Assembly (NCBI GenBank): GCA_009809945.1
Contig: WTPW01000860.1
Coordinates: forward strand, 25,873 to 89,872
Length of the DNA stretch: 64,000 bases
Source: Gigaspora margarita
Taxonomy: Eukaryota > Glomeromycota > Glomeromycetes > Diversisporales > Gigasporaceae
Direction of reading: 5' to 3'
A program made the position numbers and the translations under genes. Of this stretch, positions 13,144-23,879 are shown piece after piece (within the stretch, counting starts at the first letter, position 1; each line of letters begins with the position of its first letter). Under the pieces are notes generated by a model. The model was not told the origin of the DNA, made no database searches, and saw only the letters and a program-made list of their open reading frames with translations.

Positions 13144-14084
13144 TAGGGTTCAGAATCAGGCTGGGCTACCCAGCCTGATCCAAACTGCAAAAAGTTTTGG
13201 TTAGGCCTGCATGTTAGGCTCATAATTATAGTGGGGCTAAGCCTGAGCTAGGCTGAGCCTAATAAAAAAGCCTGTTACACTGGTCACAAGCACAGCTCAA
13301 CAGTTCTAATTGGTTTTATAGCTGTTTTCATAAATTCTAAAAAATTTGGCAAATATTGACTTATTTATAACATGCATAATAACTATTTTTTTGACGAACC
13401 AAGTATAACTACCCAAATTAGTTATATACAGGGTTTAAATACATATAATTTAATATAATAAAAATTTTTATAATTAAATCACCAAAAATTCATATTGCTG
13501 AGTATAAATTGTATTTTTACGGAACTGATTCGGGTTGAGGGGTTAATTAATTTATTGCACAGTGTCTTATATACAATCATGTGCTAATAAATAAATGAAA
13601 AAGTGTGGGTTGTTACATAAGACCCATGCAATAGGTTTTGATTCTGACATAATCACATTTGAATCAAAAAATTGTCCAACCTAAAAAAATTTTGCTAAAA
13701 AAATTTTGCTGCAAGTTTAGTGTTAGATTTTGCTATTAATTTAGATTAGAAAGAGCTTTTTAATTTCAAAATTTCACAAGTAAAACTTTTTATTAATGTG
13801 CAGAAAGCAGTTTAATAGGTAAAATGTTCAGTTATTAAGGATTTATTGGTTTGTTTTGATTTTTTGTGATTCTTCTGCATAACACTTAATCTTGAAATCT
13901 GATTGGTTAGCAAAATTTTTTAGGTTGGTAATGTTAGAATATTTTTATCAAAATTTATCAAATTGACAAATATCCAACTGGTCAATTTTTGTTAGATTTT
14001 TTAGAATTTATGTAAACAGCTTATAAAAATATTTTTTACCAGTTTTATGAAAGCCTGGTCCAACATAGCCCATTATAAACCCTA
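13144..14084. mobile_element. hAT-like element, TSD AATGCATT, ends TAGGGTT
   Basis: AATGCATT at 13136-13143 is repeated at 14085-14092. The element starts TAGGGTTCAGAATCAGGCTG and ends, reversed, TAGGGTTTATAATGGGCTA. Subterminal AGGCT/AGCCT motifs are abundant. No coding capacity was recognised in the 941 bp. Confidence 0.8.
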
Positions 14085-14189
14085 AATGCATTTAACTAAA
14101 ATAAATTTTGAAGCAGGATAATGTAGGTTACATTTAGCATTAGACAATAGATATAAAAAAAAGTATTGATATCTGTGAGTTCAGGCAAA

Positions 14190-14576
14190 TATAACTTAAG
14201 TTACAACTTATTAATAGTGGGCATATTTATGATTTTGGTAGTAAATGCATAAGTTTATAATTTTAATTGGATTTACAACTTTAGTAGTGGTAAGTTAATA
14301 ATTTTAACAGTAATAGGTTTATGATTTTCAATTAAGTAACTTCATGATTTCAGTAATGAGAAGGTTAGTGATTTTAATATGTGAGTTGATGACTTTAAGA
14401 GTAAATAGATTTATATTTAAATTTATAATAGTAGATAGTTCATTATTTCACAACAGAGTAAGCCCACAGTTTTTAGTAATAAATTAGCAACTTTAATAGC
14501 AGGCAAGTTTGTAATTTCAGCAGTAAATATGTTGAGAATTTTACATTAATAGTTTATAATGGGTAGTTCTGATTTT
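14190..14576 (+). repeat. degenerate minisatellite, left part
   Basis: Roughly 25-35 bp units of the form GTAAGT..ATTTATAATTTTAATAGTAA, heavily diverged. The same array resumes at about 16916, so it was split by the LINE between. Confidence 0.65.
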
Positions 14577-14589
14577 AACAGTGAGTTTT

Positions 14590-16902
14590 TTTTTAAAAAA
14601 AAAATGCCAAAGTTGAAACTTTATTTAAGTAAAAATAATAAATTTACATTTAAAGATTTCAGAACTACATTTGTGTTACTATAAACAGGCATCCAATATA
14701 ACATTATACCTCTATTTTCTATAAATGCTATAATTAATTGTTTCAAATTAATTAACTAGCTAGAATAGGTTGGAGAAAACCTTAGATATATGCCATTGGC
14801 ATTAGTGTATACAATTTGTTAGAGAGTAACCTTGTAGAAACCATTTTTCTATAAAAAGAGAGTGATCTATATGAGATATGTTTGATGATGATTTGGTTGT
14901 TGTATTAAATGTATTTGGAAAAAGTATTTTCTTTTTTTCATCTTTGAGATAATATTGCAAGCATGTTCCTATTGGTGTTGAGATATATTTCATGAAGACC
15001 AAATAGTATTTTGAAACCAATCTAAAAGATTATTTGACAAAGTAATAAGAAATAATTCATTTGTTTAGCAGTAAGTAGTTTAATATTTTTGAAAATATTA
15101 GAGGAAAAGATTCCAATAATATAGTAAAAAAAAGAGTTAAATTGTGGTTTAGGTAAATTAAGTGTGGAGTAAAGAAGAATATTGAGAATTGTAATTGGTG
15201 ATATAGTAGTAATTTTGAGAGAGGTAAGTGTATTAGTAATTATATTAGTTATAGATTGTTGAATATTATTGTTATTGTTTGAACAGAGAAGTATATGTAG
15301 AGTATCTTCATTATCTGAACAGCAAGAACATTTTGATGTTGGATATAGATAAGAATAGCAAATATAAAGGTTTTCCATAGTTGGAAGATTATTTGTTAGC
15401 ATTTTGATTTTAAAAAAATATTTAGTGTGATTGTGTTCAAGTGTGTTTAGAATATCAAAGCATAATGTCCAATTGGGTTCAGCTATATTTTTAAATATTT
15501 TAAGAGACCAGAAGTATAGTTCTTGTATAGTATATATATATTTGATAAAGGTTTATATTTTGAAAGGAATAAGACAATTGTTCCATAAAAAATGTATTGG
15601 TAGATTTAGAAAATTATGGGTAATTTTAAGTATTGGTTTGTTAGTTCNATTTTTTGCAAGTAAGTCTGCTTGGTTATGNATAGGATTAAGATGTGATTTG
15701 ATTTTGTGTAGAGTAAATGAAATGTTTTTAATAGATTTAATTTGATTAATAATAGATATAATATCCCAGTTTTTGATATGTGTAGGTTTTGAAAGATGCA
15801 TTTGTTTTAGGTTTTTGATTGCAGTATTGTTGTCTAAATGGATATTTATATGAGTATTATTGGGAGTTGCAAGAAGAAGAGAAATAATTGCTTCAAGTTC
15901 AGTTCGTGTTGTATCAGAATATAAAGTAGTAGCTGCATTGAATTTAATAGAAGTATTATTTTCACAAATCCAGCCAATACCAGATTTAATATTTGATGAT
16001 TGTAGATTTTGTATTGAAGCATCAGTATAGAAATGAAGTTCTTGTGAAGTAAGATTTTGAATAAGTGATAGAAGGTTAGTGAGTTGATGTTAATAGGTAG
16101 CATTATTGGTTAAATGGTATATTAGTTGTATTTCTTGTGTAGGAATATAAATTTGTGGTATAGATTGAGAGGAAGTTGTAGTATTAGTAAGATTAAAAAT
16201 ATGAATTAGAGCAAGAATTTCTTTGTAATCTATTTGAATATATGTTTGATTTTTAGATTTGTTAATTTGATTATAGGGAAGGTTAAATGAGGAAAAGGTA
16301 TTTTGAAATGAAGAGATATTGGGTAGTAGTTGTATGAAACCTGAATCTGAAGAATTTATATTATATGTTGTAGTTTTTGATAAAGAAGTTTGATGTAATA
16401 AGAAGAGATTATTGTTAGAGGTATAGTGTATTTGTATAAGTGAAAAAGGATTAGAGGTTATTAAAGGAGAAAGAAAATATGTTTATTAATAAAGGAGTTA
16501 ATTGGAGGTAGATGAAGATGAGACCAGATATTTATAATTGTGTTATCTTGTATAAAATAGAGCATATTAGAAAACTATGAAGGTTGATGACCTTTAGTAG
16601 ATTTATTAGTACATAGATAAATATTATTCCATGGAAGAATATATTTATTGTTTGCAGTTGTAATTTGTTCAATAAATAGTAACCAGTTATTTCTCATACT
16701 ATTAATTATGGAGGTTTGTGGATTTGATGGAAGTATATCATAGATTAGATGTATATTAGAAAAGAAATCTGGATAATAAGAATTAAGTGAAAGATTTGCT
16801 AATGTAATATTATTTTTGGCTAATTGTATAAGTTGAAAAATAAATCTAAAGTTTTTGGTTTTATGACTATAAGTAATAAGTAAATTTTGGGTTAAGTTGG
16901 GG
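14590..16902 (-). mobile_element. 5'-truncated LINE (RNase H type), 13 bp target duplication
   Basis: A minus-strand non-LTR retrotransposon remnant bounded by AACAGTGAGTTTT at 14577-14589 and 16903-16915. On the minus strand it ends in a short A tail (seen as T9 at 14586-14594, overlapping the duplication). Only the 3' portion of the pol ORF is present: a linker, an RNase H domain and a downstream Cys/His motif; no reverse transcriptase core was found. Several stops interrupt it, so it is a dead copy. The RNase H suggests a Tad/I-like clade (family knowledge), unlike the LINE at 35 kb. Confidence 0.75.
14802..16890 (-). pseudogene. LINE pol 3' remnant with RNase H domain
   Basis: Conceptual minus-strand translation gives an RNase H-like domain between about 16060 and 15640. 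All four acidic positions appear present: FYTDAS near 16040, TELEAI near 15900, HLDNNTA near 15835, and HNQAD near 15665. A Cys-rich stretch (SKCSCC ... DTLHILLC, about 15335-15290) resembles the zinc motif after RNase H in some LINEs. Further 5', about 16890-16100, is a poorly conserved linker with in-frame stops. The frame shifts near 15020. Ambiguous bases at 15648 and 15679 blur two codons. The RNase H core may be open while the flanking regions are broken. Confidence 0.65.
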
Positions 16903-16915
16903 AACAGTGAGTTTT

Positions 16916-17095
16916 CAATTTTAATAAATATAAATTAGTAATTTTATTAGTAAGTGGATTTGTGATTTCAACAATAAATAGAATTATAATTTAATATTAA
17001 CATGTTAATAGATGATAATTTTAATATTGTATGTAGATCTATAATTTTAGTAGCGAGTAGGTCTGCAATTTTAACAGCAAGTGGATAGTTTTATT
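16916..17095 (+). repeat. degenerate minisatellite, right part
   Basis: Continues the 14190-14576 array beyond the LINE insertion, with units such as AGTAGCGAGTAGGTCTGCAATTTTAAC. Diverged; no coding capacity. Confidence 0.6.
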
Positions 17096-17319
17096 GAACT
17101 TTTTTGATGTTTGCAAAATCCTTATTAATATTTCTTATTCTGTAAGCCAAATTGGCAATATGTAGATACCAATTATCACATGTTTTTAAACCCAAAATTG
17201 CTTGTACAGTTTTGCAGTTATGTTTATAGTTGGTGGTATAATTACTGAATTATCACAATTACAGCATTTTATTAGTAGTAGAATTAATTATGGCATAGCA
17301 TCTTATTGCTATAAAAATT

Positions 17320-17440
17320 ATATGCCATAATGCTGTAATTTTGTAATATTATAATGCTATAATGCTGTAATGTCATAATGCTGCAATGCTGCAATTCTGT
17401 AATGCCATAATGCTGCAATAACACAATATTGTATTAAGTA
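17320..17440 (+). repeat. ATAATGCTGTA octet-type array, left arm
   Basis: Irregular tandem copies of ATAATGCTGTAATGC-like sequence. Counterparts in opposite orientation (GCATTATGG, GCTTTATAG) lie at 18616-18720. The 66-residue frame there is a repeat artefact. Confidence 0.7.
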
Positions 17441-17887
17441 GCTATGTGATACCCAAACTGGAAACTGATCAATATGTTTTATTTTCTATGCAAGCATTTT
17501 ATTTACATTATTAATTAGTAAGTTAAAAGTTATTTAAAGTGTTTTTGTAGCAGAATACAATAGTTATAATAAATTTTAAAACATGTAAGTATATATGTAG
17601 GCATGTATCATCTTATATAAGTTATAAATGCTATTAACAATGATGTTATGTCTGATCAATTAGTTCGCTAAAAACATATTCAAACAATGACTTATAGGCT
17701 GGTTTAATTGGCCAAAAAAATAAAGAACAACCCTTTTTTTTTTAGTTATTACATGTACTAAATAAATGAAGTTGACAGAAATCAAATTTAAAAAAATATT
17801 TAATAGTATATTATTTAAAGGAAACCATAATGCAGTACAGTATTTTAACAAATGGTATTATAGCAGATAGTATTTCTGAATTACAAC

Positions 17888-18615
17888 CAGTGATGTAAAT
17901 TGGATTCGTGCAGTAGGCACAGCACACATAGATTTAAATTTGTGCATATATCGGGGCTTCCTGTATATAGGGATGTTAATGGATTAAGGTACTCCAGAGT
18001 AACTATGGAGTATAACCCACTCCATACCAGTGTGGTCTAGACATGACACCACCTTGAATTACTAAGATATTATTAATAGGAGTAATTGCTCTAGAGTAAT
18101 ACTACTAATGCAAAATGGATTATACTCTGGAGTATTATTGTATATATATTTTTTACTGTATTTTCCCAAAATAAGGTAGCATATTTTCAAGAAAATACGG
18201 ACTATAAACTCTGGAGTATTACATAGTGCTTAATACATAGTACTCTGGGTTATACTCTGGGTTATACTCTGGGTTAGAGATTGTACCCATTGGGAAAACC
18301 TCTACCCAGTTACTATTAAATTACCTGGATATCCGGATAAATTACTATATTACACAATTGCAAGTTCTACCCGGGTACAATCACTACTCTGGGTTATACT
18401 CTGGGTTATACTTCAGGTTACACTTTGGAGTATACTCTGATTCATACTTCAGTGTAGTGTGGTGTTAAGGGATACTCTGGCAGAGTATGCACTACACCAC
18501 CCTGGAGCACTCCATTAACATACCTATCTGTATATATAATGCACATATAAAATTTTTTTTTGTGTGCTTTTTTTTGTGTTTGTGCGAATAAAAATTTTTT
18601 GAATTTATAATATTG
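17888..18615. mobile_element. hAT-like element, outer of a nested pair
   Basis: Flanked by ATTACAAC (17880-17887) and ATTACGAC (18616-18623), an 8 bp duplication with one change. The left end CAGTGATGTAAATTGGATTC pairs imperfectly with the complement of the right end (CAATATTATAAATTC), followed by matching subterminal GTGC motifs. It is interrupted by the 17968-18526 element, so its own length is about 160 bp. Confidence 0.6.
17968..18526. mobile_element. hAT-like element, inner of a nested pair
   Basis: Duplication CCTGTATA (17960-17967) / TCTGTATA (18527-18534), 7 of 8 matching. Terminal repeats are TAGGGATGTTAATGGA (left) and TAGGTATGTTAATGGA (right, reversed). The interior is full of CTCTGGGTTATA/TACTCTGGAG repeats in both orientations. 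No ORF. Confidence 0.75.
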
Positions 18616-18838
18616 ATTACGACATTATGGTATTAAGGCATTATGGCTTTATGGCTTTATAGCATTATGGTATTACAACATTATAGCTTTATAGCATTAT
18701 GGCTTTATAGCTTTATAGCTCACAGCAATTACAGCAAAAAATATGGCAATGCCGTAACCATATTAGTTTGTAAAATTAATTCTACTACCAACTATAGTTA
18801 TATTGGCAATACAAATATATATCAAAAGCCTAAAGATT

Positions 18839-19310
18839 ATTAATATTTTGACATGGTTGTACACAAATAAGATTTTTAAAGAATTCCCACGAAGTGAGCA
18901 AGGAAATAAAAGAATAGAAAAACTGTGTACTAAAAAATAACATTTTACAAAGATTCTTGAACAAACTGATTTAGTCTTCTTATGCTATTATGTGCCTTTA
19001 GATTATAATTTGCCAAGGCATATAATTGTTAAAAACAGTATTAAAAATATTTGATTAGCCAGTTATACTAACATTCATGTTTTAACTATTTCTTATACCA
19101 TTTCACAGGCAAATTTGCCTATGAGTTATATTTTCTCAGCAAATTACAATCTAAGGGCTCATGACATGTAAGAAGACTAAATTGGTTTGTCAAGAGTTTT
19201 CAGAAAATGATATTCTTTTTAGCTCACAGTCTTTCTATTCTTTTATTTCATTGCTTACTTTTTAAGAGTCCTTATTCTTGTACTGCCAACATGTCTAAAT
19301 ATTAATAATC
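18839..19310. repeat. fold-back repeat with ~170 bp arms
   Basis: The left arm (about 18839-19015) and the complement of the right arm (about 19135-19310) share AAATAAAAGAATAGAAA, TTTAGTCTTCTTA and TTAGATT.TAATTTGC in order. Arms diverge by perhaps 15-20 % by eye. The spacer carries a small palindrome (GGCAAATTTGCC). Nothing coding. Confidence 0.75.
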
Positions 19311-19395
19311 TTCAGACTTTTAATGAATAAATTGCAATTTTGGGGAAAATGCTTGGGTGTTTACATACCAGCAATTTGGCTTACAGAGTAAATAT

Positions 19396-19810
19396 ATAAA
19401 TGAGCACTAGTTCTTTAGATAGTTGGAGGCTTGTTAACTATAATTTAGCCAATACCAGATACTATTATTCAGCTAATAGCCAACAAGCCACACAAATTAT
19501 AATCAAATTTTTTATAGCTCAAACATAGTGGTGTCAATTTTGTAATATTATTCTCACTCAGATCAATTGATTAGAATTATGAAAATATACAATGGAAGTA
19601 GTGCTATACTGCAGCCATAGGTGCCTATATTTAAATTACATAAAATACTCAATTCAATGCATGCGCACAAAGTATTGCATAATGATCATGTAGTGAAAAA
19701 AGATGATCAAACACATGTATAATATGCCACATGGTCAAAAAGCAAAGAGTGTGCACTTATTGTAGTACTACACTCTTTACAATAATTTTTTCATATTACT
19801 ACTTAAACAT
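19396..19810. other. gene-free stretch
   Basis: AT-rich, no gene or repeat boundary recognised. Confidence 0.4.
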
Positions 19811-20395
19811 TAGATAAGCATCATAGAGCAAGTTGCTAAGTAAGACCACTCACAAGTTAGCAAGCATGTCCCTGAGTATCTCACTTTTATTCTCTCATAT
19901 TTTTATTCTTTTGTTGCATCCCATTTTCATTTTTACAATAACTTTTCATATTACTACTACTAAATATCAGATGAGTGTTGTAGAGCAAGTTGCTAAGCAA
20001 GACCACCCACAAGTCAGCAAGCACATCCTTAAGCATTTCACTTTTATTTTCACATATTTCTATTTTTCTGTTGTATCTCATATTTTAATTCTCCTTTCTG
20101 CATCTTATATATTTATTTTTACAATAACTTTTTCATATTACTATTACTAAATATCATATGAGTGTCATGGAGCAAGTTACTAAGCAAGATTACCCACAAG
20201 TCAGCAAGCATGTCACTGAGCATCTTACTTTTATTCTCTCATATTTCATTCTTATATATTCATTTTTATAATAACTTTTTTATATTATTACTACTAAATA
20301 TTAGATGAGTATTATGGAGCAAGTTGCTGAGCAAAACCACCCACAAGTCAGCAAGCATGTCCCCAAGCATCTCACTTTTATTCTTATATTTCCAT
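19811..20395 (+). repeat. four-unit tandem repeat (~150-180 bp units)
   Basis: Units begin near 19811, 19969, 20150 and 20303 with the shared phrase AGAT.AGT.T.ATGGAGCAAGTTGC, then AAGACCACCCACAAGTCAGC. Length varies through indels in T-rich segments. Overlapping frames on both strands are by-products of the repeat. Confidence 0.85.
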
Positions 20396-20622
20396 TCTGT
20401 TGTATCTTGTATTTTTTTTCTCTTTCTTGCATTTTTTTTATTTCCTTTTCTTTTATTTTCTTTTCTCTTTTTCTTTCCATTTCTTTTTTCTTTTTCTTTT
20501 CTCTTTTCTTTCCTTTTCTTTTTTTCTTTTCTCTCTTTATTTTCTTTTTTCTATTTCTTTTTCTTTTCTTTTCTCTTCTATTTTCCTTTTTTCTTCTTTT
20601 CTTCCTCTTTTTTTTTTCTTAT
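20396..20622 (+). repeat. pyrimidine (CTTT)n-rich tract
   Basis: About 225 bases almost purely C/T on the plus strand, mostly TTTTC/TTTCTT units. Three overlapping frames yield Phe/Ser/Leu-only peptides and are not genes. Such mirror-repeat tracts can form triplex DNA (general knowledge). Confidence 0.9.
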
Positions 20623-20883
20623 TAAATTAAAGATTGTGTTAGTGTATTGTGTAAGTGATAAGTAGTAAATATAGTACTATATAATAAGTATACTTGCCAA
20701 ATTATAATATTTTAAACAGACTGCTAAAATTACTCCTTTCTATATTAAACATCAATAAGTGTTGTAAGTAAAGTTGCTTTTTACAACTCATTTTCTAGTT
20801 TTTTCCATAACTTTGTTTATTTTTACTTATTGATTCATCTATATATATATATATATATATTTCAGGAGAGGGCCAGCCATGAA

Positions 20884-21054
20884 AGAGTCAGGCAGTGAAG
20901 AAAAAGCACTTATCATCTAAAAATTCTTTCTTAATTTTTTATATCTCATCTATTTCCATCTTATCCCTAACTAACTATAAATAGTAATTTCATAAGCCTA
21001 TTGTTGGGCTTTGTTACATGTGAAGATCCTCACAATAATAACCTTAGCATGACT
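20884..21054 (+). repeat. direct repeat flanking pseudogene block, copy 1
   Basis: Starts with GTCAGGCAGTGAAGAAAAAG and ends near AATAATAACCTTAGCA. A close second copy lies at 23343-23490. The pair brackets the Sel1/kinase and F-box pseudogenes. The copies are not obviously LTRs: no TG...CA ends or primer-binding site were seen. Confidence 0.8.
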
Positions 21055-21229
21055 TTCATCATGTATTAGATTATTATTCTTGCTTGGATAGAATTATGAA
21101 AATATACAATGGGAGAAAAAAGAGGATTATTGATCAGAAATGCTCTTATTGAGCTAGCCCCATTAATTTACATTTCACAAAACTTTTAAATTCTTATATA
21201 TATATATATATTTCTATTACTTTCCTTAG

Positions 21230-22400
21230 AATGATGCAATTTTTTTTCAATATCAGATAATCTATCAAATGGAAACTATTCAATCACATCTTTATATCTC
21301 CAGGCTCTAAGTTGGAACATTTTCATGCAATTGTCAATATTTTTATTTTCACTTGTCCATCTTGTTCTTTAACAGAGTCACATAACAACTACTATACCGC
21401 TGTTAAGCATTACCTTGTGCACATTTTCTATATTTGGATCATTGAGTCACCATCATTATTTCTATAGGAGCAAAAATTGGGTTTTTTGAAACTATTCCCA
21501 CCATTTACTTCGATTTCCTTCTAGAATTTTCTGCCTCAGCAGACTTTAGATAATATGTAAATGCTTTATCCTTATCGATTTCATAAATAATAACAAAATC
21601 CAACTTGGTACATTATATTAGAATGATTCACATCTGCTGAATGTTTTCCTTAGAACTGGTCAGTGTCTTGAGTGCAATGATGCTACTTGATTTATATGAT
21701 TTTTGTAGAAATAATTATCAATCTTAATTTTTTATATGCCATCCAACAATTTGCTAAATATACAGAGCAATTTCCTTTTTTACCAATTTTTTTAACATTA
21801 GATAATCCATCAGATGGAATCTATTTAATTGCCTCTTCATATTTCCAGGTTATAAGTTAGAGCACTTTCATGCAATAGTTAATATTTTTATTCTACTTGT
21901 CCATCTTATTGCTTTATCTAGGTCACATAATAGACAGCAACGCTGGCTAAATTTTATATGCACAATTCCATATTCAGATTGATGACTAGAGTTGCTATCT
22001 CAATTCTATCAGAGTGAAATTCGGGGTTCTTTCAACTATTTACTCCAAAAATTTTTTTCTAACAATTTCGTAATAATAACCCCAGGCAGTTTTTCAAATT
22101 CCCATTGAATTAGCTGCTCTAGCAGACTTCAAATAATATATAAATGCTTCATATTTATCAATTTCAACACTAATTCCCAAATAATAACAATATCCAACTT
22201 GGTATATTCTGTTAGGAATTATTCATATCTGCTGATTTTTATCTATATGGAATGCCTTGTTTTCATCCTTTTAACTCCTATCCCATGTTTGTAACAATAA
22301 CTGAGCAAATGATTTTTGTTCGGTTTGTTTGTATCTGCCAATTTTTGATAGCTATCAAAATTTGTATAATTTTTTTTTTGATTCTAAAGCTGAAATGATG
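21230..22400 (-). pseudogene. Sel1-repeat/kinase-like pseudogene (two diverged tandem units)
   Basis: Minus-strand conceptual translation shows Sel1 (SLR) repeat pieces: YCYKHGIGVKR near 22285, AFIYYLKSARAANS near 22130, and DKAFTYYLKSAEAENS near 21545. A protein-kinase glycine-loop-like stretch, NVKKIGKKGNCSVYLAN, is near 21780-21730. About 21240-21660 and 21775-22250 are diverged copies of one another, so the locus carries an internal duplication. Stops and frameshifts break every part. Sel1 and kinase genes are hugely expanded in Rhizophagus (general knowledge), and this looks like a relic of that family. Confidence 0.6.
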
Positions 22401-23104
22401 CCATAGAATTCTGTATAACAATCATTTCTATCTAATAGAAATTTCTAAGCTGCTCTTGTGATTTATTAAAGTATGTAAGAGCAGGAATAAATGAATTAAT
22501 TGTGTTTCATAATGAAAAAAACATAAGACTCAAAGTGCTAATTTTTGTAGTAATTTAGCAATATTTTCGATGCCAAAGTTTGATATTATATCCAAAACTA
22601 AATGTTGGAGTCTTGAGAAAATTGTACATTTTGTTCTAATGAGTGAAAGATCTCTAATTCAAATTTAAGAAAATCAGAATGATATAAACAAAATTCATGT
22701 AAAATAACACCACTCTCAAGAAATAATTTGAATGTTAAAATAATTAAGGGGTTGTCCTTGAGTTGTAATAAAGTAAATTTGGGTTATCAAGTTTGAGGCA
22801 TATCTTTTCTCTGACTTTATTTGCTAATATATATATATGATGAACCTTAAGAAATCTTGTATAATCAAATAACAGTTTGGAAAATTCAATATTTATCCCA
22901 AATTCTTTTAAACATTCTTTTATAACTAAGTTTTCATCTTCACCAAGAAATAAAAAATATATAGAAATGAATAAAGATCTTCATTAATTGAAAATGGATT
23001 TTGCCAAAGAATAGGTATAGACACTTTGCACCAATGTCTGTTTACAAGAATGCACAAGTATTCTTTATTTAAGTATTTAAGAATATTTCCATTAATTCAG
23101 GCAT
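22400..23104 (-). pseudogene. F-box-like protein pseudogene
   Basis: A possible minus-strand start ATG at 23104 opens MPELMEN, followed after a one-base frameshift by YLNKEYLCILVNRHWCKVSI and PILWQNPFSINEDLYSFLYIF. This pattern (F-box helix, VNR.WC.VSIPILW..PF) is typical of the large F-box families in arbuscular mycorrhizal fungi (recall, not searched). Downstream, pieces such as ESGVILHEFCLYHSDFLKFELEIF occur in other frames. Multiple frameshifts and stops make it a pseudogene. It lies directly upstream, same strand, of the Sel1-like relic. Confidence 0.6.
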
Positions 23105-23342
23105 ATTACCCATAAGCATTCTGATGCCATAATTATTGAGAATAGAAAGGTATTTTTTAGTGAAGTAGGTAAAACTGTGGGAACTAATGATCTCTCTTTG
23201 GATTAAAATATATATATATTTTTTTGCTGATCTTACTAGCAGATCTATAAAAATAATAAATATGAGAAAACAATTTGTAAAACAGTTTTTGGTGTTAGAA
23301 AATTCTTTATTTCAAAGTAAGACATCTATGAAAGAGCTAGAC

Positions 23343-23490
23343 CAAAGTCAGGCAGTGAAGAAAAAGCACTTATCATCTAACAATTTTTTCTTAATCTTTA
23401 TATCTCCCTAACTAACTATAAATAGTAATTTTATAAGCCTATCTCTGGCTTTGTTGCATGTAAAGATTCTCGCGATAATAACCTTAGCAA
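23343..23490 (+). repeat. direct repeat flanking pseudogene block, copy 2
   Basis: Second copy of 20884-21054, sharing GTCAGGCAGTGAAGAAAAAG, CCCTAACTAACTATAAATAG and ATAATAACCTTAGCA. It lacks a short segment present in copy 1. Confidence 0.8.
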
Positions 23491-23534
23491 GAATATATAC
23501 AACTTGATTTTAGCAATTTCTATCACAAACTCTA

Positions 23535-23668
23535 CATCAGAGAAATGGAGATTTGGGACTTTATTTTTTTTATTCAGTTTGCTTATATTCCATGTTTTTT
23601 GTTTGTTTTCTTTTTACTTATTTCTTTAATTTTTATTTTTTTCATTATTCTAGCACATTGTGAAACCT
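23535..23668 (+). repeat. repeat family R, left fragment
   Basis: Matches 48330-48430 (GAGATTTGGG..TTTATTTTTTTTATTCAGTTTG... to TGAAACC). The family continues at 31632, implying that one R copy was split by the 23669-31631 insertion. Confidence 0.7.
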
Positions 23669-23879
23669 AGTGAATTGACTCGACAAAAATTGTTAATCGA
23701 TAATTGATTAAAAAATTTTTTAATGATCGATCAAAAATTGATTATGTATATTTAATCAAGTATAATCGATCAAGCATATGATTTATAAGCTTGAGCATAT
23801 ATAATCAATCAATCATTGGATCAATTATTGATCGATTATATTATTAGGCCTGTATTTCAAGAACAACTTCATACATTTA

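Larger units (their letters stand above)
17140..19395. repeat. large inverted-repeat composite
   Basis: Outer arms face each other: 17150-17215 (GTAAGCCAAATTGGCAATATG) matches the reverse complement of about 19333-19395 (CAATTTGGCTTACAG). Further in, about 17225-17310 (TTGGTGGTA ... GTAGAATTAATTATGG) matches the complement of about 18725-18815. Arrays of ATAATGC-like octets lie inside both arms (17320-17440, and inverted at 18616-18720). A separate fold-back sits at 18839-19310. Two hAT-like elements are nested in the middle. No gene is recognised. Confidence 0.6.

Noticed and set aside
15431-15745. 104-codon plus-strand ORF
   Set aside because: It is antisense to the RNase H region of the minus-strand LINE remnant and contains ambiguous bases; a shadow frame.
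19811-20395. CRISPR-like regularity
   Set aside because: Units are long tandem duplications with no short conserved repeat/spacer alternation and no cas genes; the genome looks eukaryotic.
20305-20665. Overlapping 76-113 codon frames rich in Phe/Ser/Leu
   Set aside because: Pure products of the pyrimidine tract.
20884-23490. Direct repeats as LTRs of a retrotransposon
   Set aside because: No TG...CA ends, primer-binding site, polypurine tract or target duplication; the interior reads as minus-strand host-like gene relics.
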